A stretch of 64,000 bases of DNA, taken from NCBI RefSeq assembly GCF_002975405.1, contig NZ_PCPS01000001.1, forward strand, positions 186,001 through 250,000, given 5' to 3'. The notes beneath the pieces are model-generated. The model made no database searches and was not told where the DNA came from. It worked only from the letters and a program-made list of their open reading frames with translations. This stretch comes from Arthrobacter sp. MYb229 (lineage in GTDB: Bacteria > Actinomycetota > Actinomycetes > Actinomycetales > Micrococcaceae). A program made the position numbers and the translations under genes. Positions 17,348 through 24,351 of the stretch are shown here, piece after piece. Each line of letters starts with the position of its first letter. Position 1 is the stretch's first letter.

Positions 17348-18511
17348 ATGAGCACCGAAGCTCACGAAGATCGCATCTCCGAAGTCAGTAAGAAGTTCGG
17401 GATTACCCCCGAAGATTACATGCTGCCAGCACGGCATATGATTAATCTTCTGGATCCGGATGGAACGCTGCGCGAGCAGAGCGACCAAGGCACCGAGCCG
17501 GGGCACGAGTACCCGCTGCCAAGCCCCGCCGAGCTCATGGACGCATATTCTGCCCTCGCCGTTGGCCGCCGCGTAAACGACCAGAACTCGGCCCTCGTCC
17601 GCCAGGGGCGCATGGCCGTGTACCCCTCGAGCCACGGACAGGAAGCCTGCCAAGTGGCCGCCTCCCTGTGCCTCGAAGCCGGCGACTGGCTGTTCCCGAC
17701 CTACCGCGACACCGTCGCCGTGCTCACCAAGGGCGTAGCCCCGATGGAGGTTATGACCAGCTTCCGCGGTGAATGGCACTGCGGCTACGATCCCAAGGCC
17801 TACAACTGCGCGCCGATGTCCACCCCGCTGACCACCCAGCTGCTGCACGCGGTCGGCGTGGCCCACGCGGCGAAGCTGCGCGGGGAGAACACCGTGGTGG
17901 TCGCCATGTGCGGCGACGGTGCCACCAGTGAGGGCGACTTCCACGAGGCGCTGAACTTCGCCGCGGTCTTCAAGCTTCCGGTGATCTTCTTCGTGCAGAA
18001 CAACAAGTACGCCATCTCCGTGCCGCTCGCGCAGCAGTCGGCCGCACCCTCCTTGGCGCACAAGGCCGTCGGCTACGGCATGGCGGGCGAGCGGGTAGAC
18101 GGCAACGACCTGATGGCGCTGATGGCCGTGATGGGACGCGCGGTCCGGCTGGCCCGCGAAGGCAACGGCCCATTGCTGATCGAGGCGCACACCTACCGCA
18201 TGCAGGCCCACACCAATGCCGACGATGACAAGCGCTACCGCGAGGACGCCGAGGTCAAGGGCTGGATCGCTAAGGACCCGGTGACGCGCATGCAGGCCTA
18301 CCTCGACGATGCCGGACTGCTCACCGAGGCGGCGCAGGCGAAGATCACCGAGCGCGCCGAGTCGGTCGCGAAGAAGCTGCGCGACGGCATGAACCAGGAC
18401 GCCGATACCCCGCCGAGCGAATTGTTCGAACACGTATTTGCTTCCAAAACCACCCAGCTGGCCGAGCAGCAGGCGCTGCTGGCCGACGAACTAGCCCGCG
18501 AGGAGGCCTAG
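17348..18511 (+). CDS. bkdA: 2-oxoacid dehydrogenase E1 alpha subunit (branched-chain or pyruvate type)
   Basis: 387 residues. The thiamine-diphosphate motif is seen as MCGDGATSEGDFHE ... QNNKYAIS (GDG to NN). It decarboxylates the 2-oxoacid together with E1 beta. ATG 17348 is preferred over an in-frame upstream ATG at 17282 because the alignable protein begins here and AAAGGCGGGA lies in front. The separate alpha/beta E1 and the divergent Lrp regulator favour the branched-chain complex, but acetyl-transferring pyruvate dehydrogenase cannot be excluded. The next gene starts two bases after the stop. Confidence 0.85.
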   Translation: MSTEAHEDRISEVSKKFGITPEDYMLPARHMINLLDPDGTLREQSDQGTEPGHEYPLPSPAELMDAYSALAVGRRVNDQNSALVRQGRMAVYPSSHGQEACQVAASLCLEAGDWLFPTYRDTVAVLTKGVAPMEVMTSFRGEWHCGYDPKAYNCAPMSTPLTTQLLHAVGVAHAAKLRGENTVVVAMCGDGATSEGDFHEALNFAAVFKLPVIFFVQNNKYAISVPLAQQSAAPSLAHKAVGYGMAGERVDGNDLMALMAVMGRAVRLAREGNGPLLIEAHTYRMQAHTNADDDKRYREDAEVKGWIAKDPVTRMQAYLDDAGLLTEAAQAKITERAESVAKKLRDGMNQDADTPPSELFEHVFASKTTQLAEQQALLADELAREEA

Positions 18512-18513
18512 CC

Positions 18514-19596
18514 ATGACCGCCACGACATCACGGGTGAACCCGAACGTCAGCGATGCAACCGCACGCGCAGCCGCCCAGGCAGCCAACGAAAACCAGCCG
18601 GTCACCTTCGGCAAGGCGCTGAACACCGCGCTTGCCGACGCGCTGGTGGCCAACGACTCCGTGGTCATCTTCGGCGAGGACGTGGGAACCCTGGGCGGGG
18701 TCTTCCGCATCACCGACGGGCTGACCGAACGCTTCGGCACCGACCGCTGCTTCGACACCCCGCTGGCCGAATCCGGCATCGTGGGCATGGCCATCGGCAT
18801 GGCCATCAACGAGATGCGCCCGGTGATCGAAATGCAGTTCGACGCCTTCGCCTACCCGGCCTTCGAGCAGATCGCCTCGCATGTGGCCAAGATGCACAAC
18901 CGCACCCGCGGAAACGTGGAGCTGCCGATGGTTATCCGCATCCCCTACGCCGGCGGCGTGGGCGGCGTGGAGCACCACTGCGATTCCTCCGAGGCGTACT
19001 ACGCGCACACCCCGGGCCTGAAGGTCTTCACCCCGGCCACCGTCAAGGACGCCTACCTGATGCTGCGCGAGGCGATCGACTCGCCGGACCCGGTCGTGTT
19101 CTTCGAACCCAAGAAGCTCTACTGGTCCAAGGAGCAGGTGGACCTCGCGGCGCTGGCCGCCGAGTACGAAGCCAAGCGTGCGGCACGCACCGAGGGCAGC
19201 GCGCGGATCGCGCGTGCCGGCTCCGACGCCACGCTGATCACCTACGGGCCGAGCGTGTCCACCGCCATGGAAGCGGCTAAGCTCGCCGCCGAGGAGGGCA
19301 TCAGCCTCGAAGTCATCGACATCCGCACCATCGTGCCCTTCGACGACGAGACCGTCTGCGCCTCGGTACGCAAAACCGGACGCGCTATCGTGGTGGCCGA
19401 AGCCCAAGGTTTCGTCTCCGTAGCCAGCGAAATCGTGGCCCGCGTCCAGGAACGTTGTTTCCACTCCTTGGCCGCCCCGGTATTGCGCGTGACCGGTTTT
19501 GACATCCCTTATCCGGCACCAACCTTGGAGAAATACAACCTCCCAAGTGCCGAGCGCATCCTCGATGCGGTAGATCAACTTCAGTGGGAGGCATAA
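18514..19596 (+). CDS. bkdB: 2-oxoacid dehydrogenase E1 beta subunit
   Basis: 360 residues, transketolase-type pyrimidine-binding domain followed by the C-terminal transketolase domain. Typical blocks are FGEDVGTLGGVFRIT and PYAGGVGGVEHH. It has about 25 extra residues at the N-terminus compared with short family members. GAGGAGG in the end of the E1 alpha gene is the ribosome site; the downstream E2 gene starts immediately after its stop. Confidence 0.88.
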   Translation: MTATTSRVNPNVSDATARAAAQAANENQPVTFGKALNTALADALVANDSVVIFGEDVGTLGGVFRITDGLTERFGTDRCFDTPLAESGIVGMAIGMAINEMRPVIEMQFDAFAYPAFEQIASHVAKMHNRTRGNVELPMVIRIPYAGGVGGVEHHCDSSEAYYAHTPGLKVFTPATVKDAYLMLREAIDSPDPVVFFEPKKLYWSKEQVDLAALAAEYEAKRAARTEGSARIARAGSDATLITYGPSVSTAMEAAKLAAEEGISLEVIDIRTIVPFDDETVCASVRKTGRAIVVAEAQGFVSVASEIVARVQERCFHSLAAPVLRVTGFDIPYPAPTLEKYNLPSAERILDAVDQLQWEA

Positions 19597-20997
19597 ATGA
19601 GCGTCAAGACTTTTCTCCTACCCGATTTGGGTGAAGGGCTGACCGAAGCAGAACTTGTTCGCTGGATGGTTGCCGCCGGCGACTCGGTGGCCGTGGACCA
19701 GCCCATCGCCGAGGTGGAAACCGCCAAGTCATTGGTGGAGATCCCCTCGCCTTTCGAGGGCGTAGTTTCCACCTTGCACGGCGAGGCCGGCCAGATGATG
19801 CTGGTTGATGAGCCGTTCTTCTCGGTGAACACCGGGGGAGACGAAGCAGCCCCGGCCGAGGAGCCAGCTGCCGGGGCGCAGAGCTACCTCGAGGAGGAGC
19901 TTGCCGGAACGCAGGCGCCGGCGGAGGAAGACGAAGGCAGCGGCAACGTCCTGATCGGATACGGAACCGGTGCCGCCAAGACCGGTGCCAGCCGCCGCCG
20001 TCGCCCGCGCAACGGGATCACCACGGCAGCGGCGTCCAGCGAAACGACGTCGGTGGCAACACGGGTTATCAATCCGCTGGTGCGCAAGCTCGCTCGCGAA
20101 AACTCCGTGGATATCAACCAGGTGCGCGGAACCGGAGCCGACGGGCTGATTCTGCGCAGCGATGTGCAGTCGCTCATCGGCCAAGGCGCAGCTGCTGCCG
20201 ATTCGCCAGCTGCGGCCAAGCAGGAGCAGGCCAAGCCTGCCCAGGGCTCGGCGGCACAGCCGGCCTCCTCGGATGCCGATTCGCGCACCGGCTTGCCGGT
20301 GGCCAGCTCGCAGGTGCTTACCGGCGTGCGCCGAACCATCGCCAACGCGATGGCTACCTCACGCCGAGAAATTCCCGAAGCCACCGTGTGGGTGGACGTG
20401 GATGTCACCAAGCTGTTGAAGCTCCGCGGCAAGCTCAAGGAAGCGCAGGGCAGCGCGCCAAGCATGCTCGCGTTGATCTCACGCTTCGCCGTCGCCGGGT
20501 TGGCTCGTTTCCCGGCGATGAACAGCCGCATCGACACCGAAGCCGATGGTTCGTTGCGCCATACCGTGTTCGACGGGGTAAACCTTGGTTTCGCCGCGCA
20601 GACCGATCGCGGTTTGGTCGTGCCGAACGTGCGCGGTGCAGATAAGCTCAACGCCGGAGAACTCTCGGCAGAGTTCGCCCGCCTCGCTGCCCTGGCCCGT
20701 GAGGGCAAGGCGCAGGTCAGCGATCTGTCCGGCAGCACATTCACGATAAACAACTATGGCGTGTTCAACGTCGATGGCTCGGCCGCGATCATCAATTACC
20801 CGGAAGCGGCAATTATGGGCATTGGCCGGGTCGTCGAAAAACCGTGGGTGGTCAACGGAAAGGTCAAGGTCCGCTCGATCTGCGAGATGACCTTGAGCTT
20901 CGACCACCGGGTGTGCGACGGCGGAACGGCCGCAGGGTTCCTGCGTTTCGTTGCGGATGCGATGACCGATCCGAAGGCGGCCCTGACAGCGCTGTAG
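19597..20997 (+). CDS. bkdC: Dihydrolipoamide acyltransferase (E2) of the 2-oxoacid dehydrogenase complex
   Basis: 466 residues with the classic E2 order: one lipoyl domain (residues 1-78, lipoyl Lys44 in ETAKSLVEIP), an acidic/Ala-rich linker, a subunit-binding domain (about 159-195, NPLVRKLARE) and a catalytic domain (about 235-466) with the active-site motif SFDHRVCDGG near the end. It transfers the acyl group to CoA. It is the last gene of the operon; no E3 (lipoamide dehydrogenase) gene follows, so the complex must share E3 encoded elsewhere. Confidence 0.92.
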   Translation: MSVKTFLLPDLGEGLTEAELVRWMVAAGDSVAVDQPIAEVETAKSLVEIPSPFEGVVSTLHGEAGQMMLVDEPFFSVNTGGDEAAPAEEPAAGAQSYLEEELAGTQAPAEEDEGSGNVLIGYGTGAAKTGASRRRRPRNGITTAAASSETTSVATRVINPLVRKLARENSVDINQVRGTGADGLILRSDVQSLIGQGAAAADSPAAAKQEQAKPAQGSAAQPASSDADSRTGLPVASSQVLTGVRRTIANAMATSRREIPEATVWVDVDVTKLLKLRGKLKEAQGSAPSMLALISRFAVAGLARFPAMNSRIDTEADGSLRHTVFDGVNLGFAAQTDRGLVVPNVRGADKLNAGELSAEFARLAALAREGKAQVSDLSGSTFTINNYGVFNVDGSAAIINYPEAAIMGIGRVVEKPWVVNGKVKVRSICEMTLSFDHRVCDGGTAAGFLRFVADAMTDPKAALTAL

Positions 20998-21009
20998 GGA
21001 AGATCAACC

Positions 21010-21050
21010 AATAGCTATCGCCCGGTCCCGTGCCGGGCGATAGCTATTTG
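21010..21050 (+). terminator. Terminator after the 2-oxoacid dehydrogenase operon
   Basis: A perfect 16-bp stem (21010-21025 / 21033-21048) is followed by TTG, 13 bp after the E2 stop. Confidence 0.88.
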
Positions 21051-21258
21051 CCGGCCAAGCACCAAAATGATTCGCAACCATAAGAATTATTTGCAAGCCA
21101 TAAAGCGTTTACTAGAATGATTTACATACTTCGGCGAGGCATTCTGGGCATTAAAAATCGACATGCTCCAGCCGAGCGCCAACCCCAGTGAATAGGATGC
21201 GATCATTTCAACATCACGCTTTGAGGTCAAACACCGTTCGCTGGTCACGCTCCTGCTG

Positions 21259-22224
21259 GTGCTGCCGCTCCTGGCGGTGTTGGGAACGAGACTGGTCTTG
21301 GGCGAGAGCCTGCCGGCGATTACCGCCACCCACTGGTCCGGAAGTTCATACCCCGACGGCTTCACCGACACCCGGGTCTTTGTGGCGGTGTGCTTGAGCC
21401 TCGCCATCGGCGGAGGGCTGCTGGGTTTCCTCTCGCTAGCGTTGGCCAGCAAGCCGATGCTGCATATTGCGTTACTGTTCCTCGGCGCCTTGGCAGCGTG
21501 GACCAGCGCCGGCCTGTTCGTAGTCTGCGCCGTGCCTACGGCACTAGCAGGGGATCCCACCCAGGCAGTGAGCGGCGGGCTGACCTTTGTCGGTGTGCTC
21601 GCTTCGCTCATTGGCCTGCTGCCGGTCTGGATTGCCGGGGTATACCAGCAATTCGCGCGCGAACACCAGGAACAGCGCCGCCGTCGCGTAGCCCAAGCCC
21701 AGGGGCGCACGGTGGATGAACCGGTGATGCCCGAACCGGAAACTGCCGCCGAGAACTTCAACCAGAAAGCCAGCGCCCCGTGGGGGTTCTGGCTGCTGGG
21801 ACTATTCCCGCTGGTGATGGGTATCCTCATGCTGACCGTGATGAAGGGCGATGACGGTTCCGAAAGCCTCATGCTGCTGGTCGCCGGATCGATCTTTGTG
21901 CTGCTGCTGACCCCATTGATTCTCGGAGTCTGCCTGGTGCGCGTGCGAATCCACGACGATAAATTCCGGGTCTCCTCGGCCATCTTCGGATTCCCGCTGC
22001 GCACCCTTGACCTGGAGCAGATCAAGGAAGTGCACAGCGAAGAAATTTCTCCAACGCTGTGGGGCGGTTGGGGCTGGCGATTCTTCCCCGGAGGATCTGC
22101 CGTGGTGCTTCGCAAGAGCGAGGGGCTGGCATTTGAACTGCACAACGGCAAACGCTTCGCGGTCACCGTACCCGAGTCGCAACGCGCGTCCGCGATCTTG
22201 CAGGCAAAAATGCAGCAAGCCTGA
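21259..22224 (+). CDS. DUF1648-like multi-pass membrane protein
   Basis: At least 321 residues. A first helix is followed by THWSGSSYPDGF, resembling the DUF1648 motif (HWN..G..DG), then several membrane helices and a C-terminal cytoplasmic domain of the PH/YdbT-like strand type. Function unknown; relatives include SdpI-type immunity/signalling proteins. The first standard start is GTG 21259, but this cuts helix 1. The frame is open from 21196 and a rare ATT at 21205, seven bases after AGGA, would give a normal basic N-terminus (MSTSRFEVKHRS). The true start is therefore probably upstream. Confidence 0.6.
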   Translation: MLPLLAVLGTRLVLGESLPAITATHWSGSSYPDGFTDTRVFVAVCLSLAIGGGLLGFLSLALASKPMLHIALLFLGALAAWTSAGLFVVCAVPTALAGDPTQAVSGGLTFVGVLASLIGLLPVWIAGVYQQFAREHQEQRRRRVAQAQGRTVDEPVMPEPETAAENFNQKASAPWGFWLLGLFPLVMGILMLTVMKGDDGSESLMLLVAGSIFVLLLTPLILGVCLVRVRIHDDKFRVSSAIFGFPLRTLDLEQIKEVHSEEISPTLWGGWGWRFFPGGSAVVLRKSEGLAFELHNGKRFAVTVPESQRASAILQAKMQQA

Positions 22225-22286
22225 TCGGCTGCAGCGCAAGAGTCCAATGTGGTTAGATAGACCGTGCTCCGGCGCGGCGGGGCCGC

Positions 22287-23150
22287 CTAGTTCTGCAGCT
22301 GGCGCGTCGGACCCAGGATTACCGAGCGCAGGCACAGCCCGGCGATGAGCGAAACCGCAGTCACATGGACCAATCCGAGGATCGCATAGGCGATCAGCAG
22401 CGCTTCGGGGATGCGCTGGATGTGCGGGTGCGGCAGCAGGACCGAGGCAGCCAAAACCAGCAACCAGATCACCAGGCAGCCAATCCCGGTCTTACGGGAC
22501 CACGCCGATTCTGAAACGACCGGGGCCAGCGGTTGGATGCGCTGCAGGATGGCGCTTGCCAGCACCAGCCAGAACGCCACGATGAGGAATCCTCCGGCGA
22601 TATCGCTGGGCCTGTGCCATCCGCAAATCAGCGTAGCGAGCCCCGTGGCGGTCGCAAAGATCCAGGCGATAGGTTGCACCACCGGACGGAGCTTTGGCGG
22701 CGAAATGAGATACATCAGCCCCATGGCTGCCGCGGCGGCCGTGGTGTGTCCGGACGGGAATGAATTGCCAGCCGTGCCGAAATTGAAGTCGGGCCGTCCC
22801 AAGAGCAGATGTTTGAGTATTTGGGTGCTCAGCAACGCCGCGGCCACCGCCGCGACGGCAAGGGCCGCGCGCAGGAAACTACGATCCCGAATCACTCGGT
22901 AGAGTAGGAAAATCCCTGAAATTCCGGCGCAGATCCACGGCAGGAGATTCAAGAATTCGCGCACCGGGTCAAGTATTTCCGTGCGCGGCCACCACTGGGT
23001 CCACCCCACGAAGGCAGCCTGATCGGCCCATTGCCCTACGCGAAGCTGAACGAAGAACAAATATTCGACGGCAAATAGTCCGGCGAGCAGCACCAAAGCC
23101 CACCACCAGCGAAGGTGGCGAGGGGCAAGGAGGAATGACCGCGGACTCAT
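22287..23150 (-). CDS. PAP2-family membrane phosphatase
   Basis: 287 residues, seven or eight hydrophobic segments. The three phosphatase motifs are present: KHLLLGRPD, NSFPSGHT and GWHRPSDIAGG. Proteins of this type remove phosphate from lipid phosphates such as undecaprenyl diphosphate or phosphatidate at the membrane. The substrate cannot be told from the sequence. It is convergent with the DUF1648-like gene and divergent from menC. Confidence 0.87.
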   Translation of the reverse strand: MSPRSFLLAPRHLRWWWALVLLAGLFAVEYLFFVQLRVGQWADQAAFVGWTQWWPRTEILDPVREFLNLLPWICAGISGIFLLYRVIRDRSFLRAALAVAAVAAALLSTQILKHLLLGRPDFNFGTAGNSFPSGHTTAAAAAMGLMYLISPPKLRPVVQPIAWIFATATGLATLICGWHRPSDIAGGFLIVAFWLVLASAILQRIQPLAPVVSESAWSRKTGIGCLVIWLLVLAASVLLPHPHIQRIPEALLIAYAILGLVHVTAVSLIAGLCLRSVILGPTRQLQN

Positions 23151-23199
23151 GACTCTAGAATCTCACATTTTGGCCGACCAGCCCTATCGCCGATGCCTG

Positions 23200-23231
23200 T
23201 AAGCCTAGACACTATCGATAGTCTAGGCTTA
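23200..23231 (+). promoter_or_regulatory. menC leaderless promoter inside a long nested palindrome
   Basis: TAAGCCTAG (23200-23208) and CTAGGCTTA (23223-23231) are exact reverse complements and flank the 12-bp palindrome ACTATCGATAGT (23211-23222); only a two-base AC breaks overall symmetry. The last A is the first base of the menC ATG. TAGTCT (23219-23224) fits a -10 box six bases before ATG. The layout suggests an operator covering a leaderless promoter. Confidence 0.6.
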
Positions 23232-24238
23232 TGAATTTTGCCCTGCCTCCGGTGGAAGAACTGATAACGAATGCGCACGTGGTGCGTTTACCCATGCGGG
23301 TTAAATTCCGCGGGGTGACCGAGCGTGAAGCCTTGCTGATTCAGGGGTCGGCCGGCTGGGGGGAATTCTCCGCCTTCCTCGAATATGGTCCGCCAGAGGC
23401 CTCGCGCTGGCTTGCCGCGGCCATCGAAGCCGCCTATCAGCCCTTCCCGCCGGCCCTGCGCTCCAGCATCCCGGTGAATGCGACGCTTCCGGCGGTGGCC
23501 GCGAACCAGGTGAGCCGCGTCCTTGCAAACTACGATGCACCGCACACCATCAAGATCAAGGTCGCCGAGAAGGGCCAGAGCCTGGAAGATGACATTGCCC
23601 GGGTCGCGAAGACCCGCCAGCTCTTCCCGGAGGCCGCCTTGCGCGTCGATGCGAATGCCGGCTGGGGGATCGAGGAAGCTATCACCGCGCTCCTTGCCCT
23701 TGCGGAATACGACCTGCAGTACGCCGAACAGCCGGTTCCCGGAATTACCGGGCTGGCCCAGGTCCGCGAACGGCTGCGCGCCCGCGGAGTAGAGCTGAAA
23801 ATCGCCGCCGACGAGGCCGTGCGCAAGCATACCGATCCGCTCGAAGTCGCCCGCCTGGGCGCAGCGGACCTGATGGTCATCAAGGCCCAACCCCTGGGCG
23901 GTATCAAGACGGTACTGGAAATCGCCGCCAAGTCAGGGCTGGACGTGGTGGTCTCCAGTGCCCTGGACACCTCCGTGGGGCTGGCGCAGGCCGCCGCCCT
24001 GGCTGCGGCCCTGCCGGAGCTTCCCTACGCCTGCGGGCTGTCCACCGGCTCGCTATTCACCGACGACGTGACATCGAAGCCGTTGCTGGCCACCGCCGGT
24101 CAATTGCCGGTTCGACCAGTGGAGCCGGAAGCTGAGAAATTGCACAAGCTGCGGGTCGCCGCGCCACGCAGAATTTGGTGGGAACAACGACTCCGTGACT
24201 GCTACGCGTATCTGGAGCAGCCAGAAAATCGCTCCTGA
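23231..24238 (+). CDS. menC: o-Succinylbenzoate synthase
   Basis: 335 residues of the enolase superfamily. The active-site Lys motif (TIKIKVAEKG), the metal ligands (VDANAGW, YAEQPV, AADEAV) and the second Lys (IKAQPLGG) are in the expected order. It dehydrates SHCHC to o-succinylbenzoate in menaquinone synthesis. There is no ribosome site: a TAnnnT box ends six bases before the ATG, so the mRNA is probably leaderless. menD and menF lie downstream on either strand. Confidence 0.9.
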   Translation: MNFALPPVEELITNAHVVRLPMRVKFRGVTEREALLIQGSAGWGEFSAFLEYGPPEASRWLAAAIEAAYQPFPPALRSSIPVNATLPAVAANQVSRVLANYDAPHTIKIKVAEKGQSLEDDIARVAKTRQLFPEAALRVDANAGWGIEEAITALLALAEYDLQYAEQPVPGITGLAQVRERLRARGVELKIAADEAVRKHTDPLEVARLGAADLMVIKAQPLGGIKTVLEIAAKSGLDVVVSSALDTSVGLAQAAALAAALPELPYACGLSTGSLFTDDVTSKPLLATAGQLPVRPVEPEAEKLHKLRVAAPRRIWWEQRLRDCYAYLEQPENRS

Positions 24239-24254
24239 CAGGTGTTTACGCGCA

Positions 24255-24287
24255 GTTAACCTGCGCGACGGCAACAGCTCACCTCTT
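24255..24287 (+). promoter_or_regulatory. Candidate PHO box upstream of phoX
   Basis: GTTAACCTGCG (24255-24265) and GCTCACCTCTT (24277-24287) are spaced by 22 bp, two 11-bp units, as in actinobacterial PhoP direct-repeat boxes (GTTCACC). The middle unit is degenerate. Location in front of a phosphatase gene supports the reading. Confidence 0.42.
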
Positions 24288-24351
24288 GATGAAAAGCTCA
24301 ACTAGTTCGTTCCCCTGAACTTGAGCCAAAGAATGAGGAAGTGCCGTAGTT

